From Thermus neutrinimicus (GTDB taxonomy: Bacteria > Deinococcota > Deinococci > Deinococcales > Thermaceae), in NCBI RefSeq assembly GCF_022760955.1, contig NZ_JAKTNU010000001.1, forward strand, positions 306,232 through 370,231: 64,000 bases of DNA, written 5' to 3'. The first letter of the stretch is position 1; each line of letters starts with the position of its first letter. The notes beneath the pieces were generated by a model. It was not told where the DNA came from and did no database searches. It saw only the letters and a list, made by a program, of their open reading frames with translations. Both the position numbers and the translations under genes were made by a program. Shown here one piece after another: positions 8,535-16,486 of this stretch.

Positions 8535-9011
8535 TCAGAAGATGGCCCGGATCACCAGGATCCCCATGGCCACGTGGAGGATCGCCTTGGCCACCACGCC
8601 CCCCATGAGCCCCACCAGGGTGCCCCAGGCTGCCTTGAGGGCCTCCTCGGGCTTCCTCCCCGAAAGGTACTCAAAGAGCCAGGCCAGCAAAAAGGGCAGA
8701 ACCAGAACCCCCACCACCCCCAGGAAGAGGCCTAGGAGCCCGCCCAAGAAGGCCCCCCAAAGCCCTGCCCGTCCCGCCCCGTACCTTTTCGCCCCAAGAA
8801 GGGTGGCCAGGTTGTCCAGGGTCATGGCCAGGAGGGCCAGGACCCCTAGGGCCAGCCACAGGCCCAAGGAAAGTTCCCGGAAGCCCACCAGGGCCTCGTG
8901 GAGGAGGGCGGCGGCCAGGATCAAAAGGGTGGCGGGAATGAAAGGCACGAGGGTAAGGAGCACCCCCGCCCCCCATAGGACCACAAAGAGCCAGTCGGCG
9001 AAGGCATCCAT
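8535..9011 (-). CDS. DUF456 family small integral membrane protein
   Basis: 158 residues, almost entirely hydrophobic, with Gly-rich helices (GLWGAFLGGLLGLFLGVVG and LVGLMGGVVAKAIL) typical of DUF456. Four or five transmembrane segments are likely. The function of the family is unknown to me. It heads a probable operon with the glutaredoxin-like gene and lgt. A weak -10-like TAGGCT lies 6 nt before the ATG (9018-9023), another possible leaderless start. Confidence 0.75.
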   Translation of the reverse strand: MDAFADWLFVVLWGAGVLLTLVPFIPATLLILAAALLHEALVGFRELSLGLWLALGVLALLAMTLDNLATLLGAKRYGAGRAGLWGAFLGGLLGLFLGVVGVLVLPFLLAWLFEYLSGRKPEEALKAAWGTLVGLMGGVVAKAILHVAMGILVIRAIF

Positions 9012-9098
9012 GGGTTAAGCCTAGGATCTGCCTGGATGAGAAGGGAAAGGGACATCCCTCCTGGGGCTTGGCCTTAAGCTCAATGCGAGGAGGCGGGT

Positions 9099-10157
9099 AT
9101 GGACTTTGGCCTACCCAAGGAGCAAGGCGTGGTAAAAACCCAACCCCCCTTCGGGGAGGTGCGGGAGGGCCGGGTGGCCCTCACCCCCCAGGGGGTGCGG
9201 GAGCTGGTGAACCGGGGCCACCGGGTTTATGTGGAGCGGGGGGCAGGGGAGCGGGCCGGGTTTCCCGACGCCCTATATGAGGAGGCCGGAGCCCGGCTGG
9301 TGAGCCGGGAGGAGGCCTTTGGCCGGGGGGAGGTGGTCTTGAAGGTGGGAAGGCCCACCCTCGAGGAGGTGGCCCTCCTCCGCCCCGGGGCCACGGTGAT
9401 GGCCTTTTTGCACCTGGCGGTGGCGGAGTCCCCTTTGGTGGAGGCCATGGCGGAAAAGGGCCTAACCGCCATTGGGTACGAACTCATCGGGGCGGAGGGA
9501 AGGCGCCCCGTGCTCAAGGCCATGAGCGAGATCGCAGGCCGCCTGGCCCCCCAGATTGCGGGAAGGCTTTTGGAGGCCCCCTTCGGCCCCGGGGTGCTCC
9601 TTTCGGGCCTGCCCGGGATTCCCCCTGGGGATGTGGTCATCCTGGGGGCAGGGGTTTTGGGGAGGGCGGCGGCCCGCTCCTTTTTGGGGACGGGGGCCTC
9701 GGTCTACCTCTTGGACAAGGAGCTTTCTGCCCTGGAGGAAGCCTCCAAGGAGGCCAAAGGGGCGGTCACCGCCCTCATCACCCAAAGCCGGCTGGAACGG
9801 TACGCCGCCTTCGCCGATGTCCTGGTGGGGGCGGTGGCGGTGCCTGGGGAAAGGGCCCCCCTCCTCCTGAGCCGGGCTCTCCTCTCCCGCATGCGCCCGG
9901 GGGCGGTCCTCCTGGACTTCGCCATCGACCAGGGAGGGATCGCGGAAACCAGCCGGGTGGGGGTGTACCAGGAGATGGGTATCACCCACTTCTGCCTTCC
10001 CAACGTGCCTGCCCTGGTGCCCCGCACCAGCAGCCACGCCCTTACCGCCACCCTTCTGCCCTTTCTCCTAGAGGTGGAGGAGGACCCCTTGAAGGTGCCA
10101 GAGCTCCGGCAAGGGGCCTACCTCCTCCTGGGCCAGAAAGGAGGGCACCTGGAATGA
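9099..10157 (+). CDS. Alanine dehydrogenase-like NAD(H)-dependent oxidoreductase (paralog)
   Basis: 352 residues, homologous along its length to alanine dehydrogenase and the NAD(P) transhydrogenase alpha subunit. Family catalytic residues are kept: Arg in EVREGRVALTP, Lys in VVLKVGRP, His in AFLHLAVAE, Asp in LDFAIDQGG. The Rossmann motif is VVILGAGVLGRAAA. A bona fide Ald gene is present at 54942, from which this copy differs clearly, so its substrate may differ. RBS GGAGG precedes the ATG. The stop overlaps the CoA-transferase start (ATGA), which suggests the two proteins work together. Confidence 0.85.
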   Translation: MDFGLPKEQGVVKTQPPFGEVREGRVALTPQGVRELVNRGHRVYVERGAGERAGFPDALYEEAGARLVSREEAFGRGEVVLKVGRPTLEEVALLRPGATVMAFLHLAVAESPLVEAMAEKGLTAIGYELIGAEGRRPVLKAMSEIAGRLAPQIAGRLLEAPFGPGVLLSGLPGIPPGDVVILGAGVLGRAAARSFLGTGASVYLLDKELSALEEASKEAKGAVTALITQSRLERYAAFADVLVGAVAVPGERAPLLLSRALLSRMRPGAVLLDFAIDQGGIAETSRVGVYQEMGITHFCLPNVPALVPRTSSHALTATLLPFLLEVEEDPLKVPELRQGAYLLLGQKGGHLE

Positions 10158-11464
10158 GCTACCGCAAGAAGCTGACTTCCCCTGAGGATGCCGTCACCCT
10201 CATCCGATCCGGCATGCGGGTCTTCGTCTCCGGAAACGCCGCTACCCCCACCCCCCTTCTCAAGGCCCTGGCCGCCCGCAAGGACGAGCTGGAGAATGTG
10301 GAGCTCGTCCACCTTCTGCAGATGGGGGAGGATCCCTTTGCCTCCCCGGAGATGGAGGGGCACTTCCGGCGCCGCTCCCTCTTCGTGGGGCCCACCGACC
10401 GGGAGGCGGTGAACCAGGGCCGGGCCGACTACGTACCCATCCTGCTCCACCAGGTGCCCTGGCTTTTTAAACGGCGCATCCTTCCCCTGGATGCCGCCAT
10501 CGTCCAGGTTTCCCCGCCCGATGAGCATGGCTTCTGCTCCTTGGGGGTGGAGGTGATCGCCACCAAGGCGGCCCTCGAGGCGGCCCCCCTGGTGATCGCC
10601 ATGGTGAACCCCAGGATGCCCAGGACCCTGGGAGACACCTTCGTCCACGTCTCCCGCTTCACCGCCATCGTGGAGCTGGACTGGCCCCTGCCCGAGCTGA
10701 GGCGGGAGGGCTTTGGCGAGGTGGAGCGGAGGATCGGGGAGCACGTGGCGAGCCTCATCGAGGATGGGGCCACCTTGCAGATGGGCATCGGGGCCATCCC
10801 CGATGCCGTTTTGGCCAGCCTGGAGGGAAGGCGCGACCTTGGGGTCCACACGGAGATGATCTCGGATGGGGTGTTGGAGGCCTTTGAAAAGGGCCTCATC
10901 ACCGGGGCCAAGAAGACCCTCCACCCCGGCAAGGTGATCGGCACCTTTGTCCTGGGCTCGGAAAGGCTTTACCGTTTCGTCCACGACAACCCCCTCTTTG
11001 AGCTCCACCCCGCCGATTACGTGAACGACCCCTTCGTGGTGGCCCAAAACCGCAGGATGGTGGCCATCAACTCTGCCATCGAGGTGGACCTCACCGGCCA
11101 GGTGGTGGCGGACTCCATCGGCACCCGCATCTACTCGGGCTTTGGCGGCCAGCTGGATTTCATCCGGGGGGCGGCGAGAAGCGAGGGGGGCAAGCCCATC
11201 ATCGCCCTGCCCTCCACCGCCAAGGGGCATAGCCGCATCGTCCCCTACCTGAAACCGGGTGCAGGGGTGGTTACCACCCGGGCCGACGTGCACTACGTGG
11301 TCACCGAGTGGGGCGTGGCCGAGCTCTTTGGCCGTTCCCTGAGGGAAAGGGCCATGGCCCTTATCAACATTGCCCACCCCGATTTCCGCGAGGAGCTTCT
11401 AAAGGCTGCCTGGGAGAGGAGGTTGTTACCCCGGGCTTACCCGGGCCTAGATGTGAAGACCTGA
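10154..11464 (+). CDS. Acetyl-CoA hydrolase/transferase family (4-hydroxybutyrate-type CoA transferase)
   Basis: 436 residues with two CoA-transferase family domains. It belongs to the acetyl-CoA hydrolase / 4-hydroxybutyrate CoA-transferase group, in which a Glu forms the CoA thioester. Supporting motifs are QMGIGAIPDAV, GVHTEMISDGV, the GFGGQLDF loop and HYVVTEWGVAEL. It exchanges CoA between acetyl-CoA and a carboxylic acid, but the acid is not evident from the sequence. It is translationally coupled to the alanine dehydrogenase-like gene before it. Confidence 0.87.
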   Translation: MSYRKKLTSPEDAVTLIRSGMRVFVSGNAATPTPLLKALAARKDELENVELVHLLQMGEDPFASPEMEGHFRRRSLFVGPTDREAVNQGRADYVPILLHQVPWLFKRRILPLDAAIVQVSPPDEHGFCSLGVEVIATKAALEAAPLVIAMVNPRMPRTLGDTFVHVSRFTAIVELDWPLPELRREGFGEVERRIGEHVASLIEDGATLQMGIGAIPDAVLASLEGRRDLGVHTEMISDGVLEAFEKGLITGAKKTLHPGKVIGTFVLGSERLYRFVHDNPLFELHPADYVNDPFVVAQNRRMVAINSAIEVDLTGQVVADSIGTRIYSGFGGQLDFIRGAARSEGGKPIIALPSTAKGHSRIVPYLKPGAGVVTTRADVHYVVTEWGVAELFGRSLRERAMALINIAHPDFREELLKAAWERRLLPRAYPGLDVKT

Positions 11465-11546
11465 AGGCCCCGGGAGGGGACGTGGGGATTCGGGCAGGCA
11501 GGAGGCTTTTCTGGCTGTCAAGGGTTCTTTTGGGAGAGCGGTGCCC

Positions 11547-11577
11547 TTGACAAGCGGGGGGATATGGTCCCTAAATA
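11547..11577 (+). promoter_or_regulatory. topA promoter, leaderless geometry
   Basis: TTGACA at 11547-11552 and TAAATA at 11572-11577 (or CTAAAT one base earlier, spacing 18-19 nt). The -10 ends 7 nt before the ATG at 11585, so the transcript probably starts at that ATG. Confidence 0.55.
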
Positions 11578-11584
11578 GGGGGCG

Positions 11585-14263
11585 ATGCCGAGCGGAGACC
11601 GGCCCCATGGGGCTCAAGGGAAAAACCCCCGCCGTCAAAAGGGTCCTGCGGTTGACCACCTCGATGCGCCTGCAGGGGAACCAACTCCCCAAAGGGAACA
11701 CTCATGGGCTCCCACCCTGGTGGTGGTGGAATCCCCCGCCAAGGCCAGGAGCATCCAGAAGATGCTGGGTCCCGGTTACGAGGTTAGGGCCAGCCTGGGG
11801 CACGTGGCCGACCTTCCGGAACGGGAGCTTGGGGTGGATGTGGGGCGGGACTTTGCTCCCACCTATGAGATAAAAAAGGACAAGAAGTCCGTGGTGGAAG
11901 AGCTCAAGCGGGCGGCAAAGGGCAAGCGCCTCCTCATCGCCACCGACCCCGACCGGGAGGGGGAGGCCATCGGCTGGCATGTGGCGAGGCTTTTGGGGCG
12001 GGATCCCCGGGAGCCTCTGAGGGTGGAGTTTCACGAGATCACCCCCAAGGTGGTGCGGCAGGCGGTACAAAACCCGAGGCCCATAGACCAGAACCTGGTG
12101 GATGCCCAGCAGGCCCGGAGGGTCCTGGACCGCTTGGTGGGCTATAACCTTTCCCCCCTTCTTTCCCTGGAGTTTCGCAAGCGGGCCCTTTCCGCTGGCC
12201 GGGTGCAGAGCGTGGCCCTAAGGCTTTTGGTGGAGCGGGAGGAGGAGATCGAGGCCTTCCGCCCGGAGGAGTACTGGACCTTGGAGGGGGTTTTCACCCT
12301 GGGCCAAGACCGGGCCCTTTCCGCAAGCCTCCTCGAGGTGGAGGGCAGGCGCCTATGGGCTGGCCAGGGGGAGAAGGAAGGAAAGCTTCACTTGGCACGC
12401 GAGGCCCAGGCGAAGGCCTTGGCCGAGGAGGCCAGGGGGAGGCCCTACCGGGTGGTCCAGGTGGAGACCAGGGAGCGCCGCAAATCCCCCCCGCCCCCCT
12501 TCACCACCTCCACCCTGCAGCAGGCGGCCAGCAGCCGCCTGGGCTACACCGCAAGCCGCACCATGCGCATCGCCCAGCGCCTTTACGAGGGCGTGGACCT
12601 TCCCGAGGGGACGGTGGGCCTCATCACCTACATGCGCACCGACTCCGTGCGGGTTTCCCCGGAGGCCCTCCAGGCGGCCCGGGAAGTGGTCCGGATGCAC
12701 TTTGGGCCCGAGTACCTGCCGGAAAGCCCCCGGGTTTACCGAAACCGCAAGGAGGGGGTGCAGGACGCCCACGAGGCCATCCGGCCCACCGATGTGCGGC
12801 GCACTCCCGATGGCGTGAGGAAGTACCTTTCCGAGGAGGAATACCGCCTTTACGACCTCATCTGGCGGCGCTTCGTGGCCAGCCAGATGCGGGATGCCCT
12901 TTACCACCAGACGGTGGTGCTCCTTAAGGATGAGGGGGAGAAGCCCCGCTTCACCTTCCGTGCCTCGGGCTCGGTGCTCCTGTTTGAGGGGTACCTCAAG
13001 GCCTGGGGGCGGGGGGATGAGGGCGGTTCCCTTGGGGATAAGGGGCCCCAGGGTGGGATGGCGCAGGAGGGTCAGGAAGCGGAGGGGGAAACCCCCTTGC
13101 CCCCGGTGGCGGAGGGCACCAGGGCCGAGCTCTTAGAGGTCAAGGCCCAGCAGCACTTCACCGAGCCCCCACCCCGGTACACGGACGCCACCCTGGTGAA
13201 GACCATGGAGGAGCTGGGCATCGGGCGTCCTTCCACCTATGCCCCCACCCTGGAAACCTTGGAAAAGCGGGGGTATGTGGTACGCAAGGGGCGCACCCTG
13301 TCGCCCACCCCCCTGGGCCGCCAGGTGACCCACTACCTCAAGGAGCGCTTCCCCCAGGTGGTGGCCTATGAGTTCACCGCCCGCATGGAGGACCGCCTGG
13401 ACCAGGTGGAGGAGGGAAAGGCCCCCTGGCCCAAGGTGGTGTGGGAGTTTTACGAGCCCTTTCTGGGAGAGCTTTCCCAGGTGCCCAAGAAGACCTGCCC
13501 CCGGTGCGGGAGGCCTTTGGAGCTCAAGGTAAGCCGCTACGGGCAGTTTCTGGGATGTACGGGCTACCCGGAGTGCACCTACACCGAACCCTTGGAGAGG
13601 AAGAAGGAGGCCGAGCCCATCGGGGAGGCTTGCCCCAAGTGCGGAAGGCCCCTGGTGCGCAAAGAGGGGCGGTACGGGAGCTTTATCGCCTGCTCGGGCT
13701 ATCCCCAGTGCGACTACACCCGGGACGACGGCCAGCCCACGGGCCATGCCTGCCCCAAGTGCGGGGGCCGGGTCTTGGAGAAGCGAAGCCGCCGGGGCAA
13801 GCCCTACTACAAGTGCGAGAACAACGCCTGCGATTTCCTTTCCTTCTACCCCCTTATGGACCAGAGCTGTCCCTCTTGTGGCTGGCCCTCCGTGAAAAAG
13901 GGGGAAGGGGCCTGCCTCAACCCTGCCTGCCCGGCCCATGACCCTAAGCTCCTCCCGTCCCCCAAGGCCCCTACCCGGGAGGCCTCGAGGTCCAAGGCCA
14001 GGGGGTCTCCCCGCCGCAAGGCCCCAGGGGTGGGCCGCACCGGGGCAAGGACCAAGGGGCAGGAGGCATCCCCACCTAAACCCCCTAAGGACTGGGAGGA
14101 GCTCAGGCCCTTCCTTGGGGAACTCGCCCCGGAGGAGCGCCAGGCGGCGGAGGCCTTGGCCCTTGGGGAACCCCTCTCCCCGGAGGCGGCCAAGCTGGCC
14201 CGGCGGGCTCTCTTTAAACTTCGTATGAAAAAGGGCCGCGCCAGGAAGGAGGCGGTTACCTGA
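11585..14263 (+). CDS. topA: DNA topoisomerase I (type IA)
   Basis: Relaxes negative supercoils by transient cleavage of one strand. The Toprim domain begins TLVVVESPAKARS and includes ATDPDREGEAIGWH. The active-site Tyr is in ITYMRTDS (Tyr349 from this start). The C-terminus has C4 zinc fingers at about residues 638-790, beginning CPRCGRPLELK, CPKCGRPLVRK, CPKCGGRVLEK and CPSCGWPSVKK, then a basic linker and a helical tail. The ATG at 11585 gives a 43-residue Pro/Gln-rich extension before Toprim; promoter geometry supports it, but a GTG near 11732 in LVVVE is the alternative. The cupin-like gene overlaps the stop. Confidence 0.95.
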   Translation: MPSGDRPHGAQGKNPRRQKGPAVDHLDAPAGEPTPQREHSWAPTLVVVESPAKARSIQKMLGPGYEVRASLGHVADLPERELGVDVGRDFAPTYEIKKDKKSVVEELKRAAKGKRLLIATDPDREGEAIGWHVARLLGRDPREPLRVEFHEITPKVVRQAVQNPRPIDQNLVDAQQARRVLDRLVGYNLSPLLSLEFRKRALSAGRVQSVALRLLVEREEEIEAFRPEEYWTLEGVFTLGQDRALSASLLEVEGRRLWAGQGEKEGKLHLAREAQAKALAEEARGRPYRVVQVETRERRKSPPPPFTTSTLQQAASSRLGYTASRTMRIAQRLYEGVDLPEGTVGLITYMRTDSVRVSPEALQAAREVVRMHFGPEYLPESPRVYRNRKEGVQDAHEAIRPTDVRRTPDGVRKYLSEEEYRLYDLIWRRFVASQMRDALYHQTVVLLKDEGEKPRFTFRASGSVLLFEGYLKAWGRGDEGGSLGDKGPQGGMAQEGQEAEGETPLPPVAEGTRAELLEVKAQQHFTEPPPRYTDATLVKTMEELGIGRPSTYAPTLETLEKRGYVVRKGRTLSPTPLGRQVTHYLKERFPQVVAYEFTARMEDRLDQVEEGKAPWPKVVWEFYEPFLGELSQVPKKTCPRCGRPLELKVSRYGQFLGCTGYPECTYTEPLERKKEAEPIGEACPKCGRPLVRKEGRYGSFIACSGYPQCDYTRDDGQPTGHACPKCGGRVLEKRSRRGKPYYKCENNACDFLSFYPLMDQSCPSCGWPSVKKGEGACLNPACPAHDPKLLPSPKAPTREASRSKARGSPRRKAPGVGRTGARTKGQEASPPKPPKDWEELRPFLGELAPEERQAAEALALGEPLSPEAAKLARRALFKLRMKKGRARKEAVT

Positions 14264-14523
14264 TGCCAAGCTTCAAGCTTCACCTCTTGCGCCTGGCCCG
14301 GGAGGGAAGGGTGGAGGTGCCGGGGATGGCTGTGCGCGCCTATCCGCTAACCCGGGAGGAGGGGCGAGGGGAAGGGGGTTTTTACCTGGTGCTGGAAGGG
14401 GAGCTGGTCATTGACCTGCCCGAGGGCCGCTACCTTCACCTGAAAAGGGGGGAGGCGGCCCGGCTCACGGAGCCCCACCGCCTTGTCCCGGTGGAGCGGG
14501 CGGTGCTTCTGGAGGTGGGGTAG
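14263..14523 (+). CDS. Small cupin-like protein
   Basis: 86 residues. The segment FYLVLEGELVIDLPEGRYLHLKRGEAARLTEPHRLVPVERAVLLEV has the beta-strand rhythm and the GELVIDLP turn of a single cupin barrel, but the His metal ligands of classical cupins are not obvious. Coupled to topA by a TGATG overlap. Its last 59 nt run convergently into the VanW gene. Function unknown; the cupin assignment rests on pattern only. Confidence 0.65.
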   Translation: MPSFKLHLLRLAREGRVEVPGMAVRAYPLTREEGRGEGGFYLVLEGELVIDLPEGRYLHLKRGEAARLTEPHRLVPVERAVLLEVG

Positions 14524-15604
14524 GCCCCACCAGGTATACGGCACCCCAGGGCCGGTAGAGGCTCACCACCTGGTCTTCCAGCGCCCGTCCGTCCTGGTAG
14601 CGCACGGTGCGCCTCACCTCCACCCGGGCCCCCTCGGCGGCGAAGTCCACCTGCTTGCGCACCCCGGGGGGCAAGGAGGGGTCCGGGATCTCCCGGGGAG
14701 GCAAGGGGGGTTTCCTATCGGAGATGAAGGGGCCTTCCCAGCGCACCTCCCGGTCCTTGGTGCCGAAGAGGTGGAAGCGGAGCTGGGTGCCCACCACGGA
14801 GCGCTGCACCAGGATATGCCCCGGGGTGTCGTTCACCGCCTTGAGGTCCTTGTAGGGTTGGATCACCGCGGCATCCAGGCCGGGGGGCTTGTAGTAGGCC
14901 ACCTGGTAGCTGTGGGCATGGCGCTCCTTTATGGGTAGCCCGGCGAGGAAAAAGGCCCGGAACAAGGTGGTGGAAACCTGGCAGACCCCGCCCCCCACGC
15001 CCTCCTCCGTGCGGTCCCCCACGATGACGAAGGCTTCCTTGTACCCCTCCTCCTCGGTGACCGGCCCCAGGACCTGGTTAAAGGAGAAGGTGCCCGGGGG
15101 GATGAGGAGGCCATCCAGCTTGCTGGAGGCCAGAAGCAGGTTGTGGGTGCGCTCCCGGCTGGAACCCCGGAAGTCGGTTTCCCCCGTGGCCAGGTGTTCC
15201 CGGATACCCAAGGCATACAGGTCTTTCAGGCTGGGGGTTGGGGGGATATGGCGGACGGGCAGGCGGAAGCTTTTGCGCCCCCTCGCCAGGGCCTCGCGGT
15301 AGGCGGCCAGGACCTCCGCCTCGTCAAAGGCGAGTCCCTTTTTCTCCACCCCCCGCCAGCGCCCATCCTGGAAGATGAAGCGGGGCTTTCGGGGCTCGCG
15401 GGCGAGCTTCCTGATCAGGCTTCTCAGCTCCTTCTCCGAGGCCACGGGGTAGGACTGGCTGCCCACATAGCTCAAAAGCCGGCCGTCTTCAATGGCATCC
15501 TCCTCCAGGACCAGAATGGCGGTGAGGGGGGAGGAATCCACATGGGCGCTATTCTGGGCCAGGGCGAGACCCAGGGCCAGCGTCCAGGCGAATCGCCGAA
15601 GCAT
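14465..15604 (-). CDS. VanW family protein (YoaR-like), secreted
   Basis: 379 residues with an N-terminal signal peptide (MLRRFAWTLALGLALAQN). The VanW domain occupies about 140-290, with GSSRERTHNLLLASSKLDG, IPPGTFSFNQVLGPVT and GGGVCQVSTTLFRAFFLAGLP. A G5-like region follows (VDFAAEGARVEVRRTVRYQDGR), then a Pro-rich tail. Such proteins act at the cell envelope, but their biochemical role is unclear. A TAGATT -10-like box overlapping the stop of rsuA ends 6 nt before the ATG, so it may have its own leaderless transcript. Confidence 0.85.
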   Translation of the reverse strand: MLRRFAWTLALGLALAQNSAHVDSSPLTAILVLEEDAIEDGRLLSYVGSQSYPVASEKELRSLIRKLAREPRKPRFIFQDGRWRGVEKKGLAFDEAEVLAAYREALARGRKSFRLPVRHIPPTPSLKDLYALGIREHLATGETDFRGSSRERTHNLLLASSKLDGLLIPPGTFSFNQVLGPVTEEEGYKEAFVIVGDRTEEGVGGGVCQVSTTLFRAFFLAGLPIKERHAHSYQVAYYKPPGLDAAVIQPYKDLKAVNDTPGHILVQRSVVGTQLRFHLFGTKDREVRWEGPFISDRKPPLPPREIPDPSLPPGVRKQVDFAAEGARVEVRRTVRYQDGRALEDQVVSLYRPWGAVYLVGPTPPPEAPPAPPGQGGGAP

Positions 15605-15610
15605 GGAGGC

Positions 15611-15616
15611 AATCTA
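15611..15616 (-). promoter_or_regulatory. -10-like box of vanW-family gene, leaderless geometry
   Basis: TAGATT on the minus strand, 6 nt before the ATG at 15604. It shares its TAG with the rsuA stop codon. No clear -35. Confidence 0.4.
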
Positions 15617-16345
15617 CCACCTACCCCGTAAAAGGTCTGTGAAAATCCCCACCGCCCGGTACAGGGCTTCCTCCTCCTCTGGGGAGAGGTAACGGGCCTG
15701 GCCTACGGGGAGGTCCCCCAGGGTGAGGGGGCCCAGGGAGAGCCGCTTCAGGTAGAGGACCCGGTTGCCCCGGGCCTGGAACATGCGCTTCACCTGGTGA
15801 AAGCGCCCTTCCCTCAGGACCAGCTCCACCCGGGTGGGGTTTTGGTCCCAGGAGAGCTCTGCGGGAAGAAGCCTGGTGCCCTCCAGAACCAGGCCCTCGC
15901 CAAAGGCCTTTTGGTCTTCCCCTGTGGCGGGGTGCTCCAGGTGGACCAGGTAGCGCTTTTCCACCTTGTGACGGGGATGGGTGAGGCGGTGGAGGAGCTC
16001 GCCGTCAGTGGTGAAGAGGAGGAGCCCCTCCGTGTCCTTGTCCAGGCGGCCTACGGGGGAGAGGTCCCGGGTGGGAAAGCCCTCGAGGAGGGTAAAGACC
16101 GAGGGGCCCTCCTTGCGGCTGGTCACGTATCCCGCAGGCTTGTGCAAGAGGACATGGTGATGGCACCGCACCGCCAGGGGTTGGCCGTTCACCTCGAGGC
16201 GCGCCCCTGGGGGCACGTGGAAGGCAGGGTCCCGGACCACCTGCCCCGCCACCCGCACCTGGCCGCTTCGCACCACGCGGGCCACCTCCTTGCGGCTTCC
16301 CAGGCCCAGACGGGCCAGGAGCCTGTCCAGCCTTTCCCCCTTCAT
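15614..16345 (-). CDS. rsuA: 16S rRNA pseudouridine synthase, RsuA family
   Basis: 243 residues from ATG 16345. An N-terminal S4 RNA-binding domain (RLDRLLARLGLGSRKEVARVVRSGQVRV) is followed by the synthase domain with catalytic Asp in GRLDKDTEGLLLFTT and the KRYLVHLE and EGRFHQVKRMFQARG motifs. RsuA makes pseudouridine 516 in 16S rRNA; specificity over RluB/RluE is inferred because an RluB-like protein lies at 52458. The start overlaps the stop of a 41-codon ORF (ATGA), so translation of that ORF could drive this gene. Confidence 0.9.
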   Translation of the reverse strand: MKGERLDRLLARLGLGSRKEVARVVRSGQVRVAGQVVRDPAFHVPPGARLEVNGQPLAVRCHHHVLLHKPAGYVTSRKEGPSVFTLLEGFPTRDLSPVGRLDKDTEGLLLFTTDGELLHRLTHPRHKVEKRYLVHLEHPATGEDQKAFGEGLVLEGTRLLPAELSWDQNPTRVELVLREGRFHQVKRMFQARGNRVLYLKRLSLGPLTLGDLPVGQARYLSPEEEEALYRAVGIFTDLLRGRW

Positions 16346-16467
16346 GGCTCCATGGCCCCTTCCAACCACCCCAAGGCCTGGATCTCATGCCCCGCTTCCT
16401 TCAGGGCCTGGATGAGGCGGATCAGGGCCTGACATCTTACCCATTCCTCCCAGTCCAGGGGCGCCAT
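16342..16467 (-). CDS. Small upstream ORF, 41 residues, coupled to rsuA
   Basis: Reads MAPLDWEEWVRCQALIRL and continues through KEAGHEIQALGWLEGAMEP to a TGA that overlaps the rsuA ATG. The central part could form an amphipathic helix. No recognised family. Support is contextual: a TAGAAT -10 ends exactly 7 nt before its ATG, and the ATGA overlap is typical of coupled genes here. It could be a leader peptide or a real small protein. Confidence 0.5.
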   Translation of the reverse strand: MAPLDWEEWVRCQALIRLIQALKEAGHEIQALGWLEGAMEP

Positions 16468-16473
16468 CCTCTT

Positions 16474-16480
16474 TATTCTA
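16474..16480. promoter_or_regulatory. Overlapping divergent -10 boxes (alaX plus, small ORF/rsuA minus)
   Basis: TATTCT on the plus strand (16474-16479) and TAGAAT on the minus strand (16480-16475) use the same bases. Each ends exactly 7 nt before an ATG, 16487 on plus and 16467 on minus. Both look leaderless. The -35 regions are weak on both sides. Confidence 0.55.
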
Positions 16481-16486
16481 GAGGGC

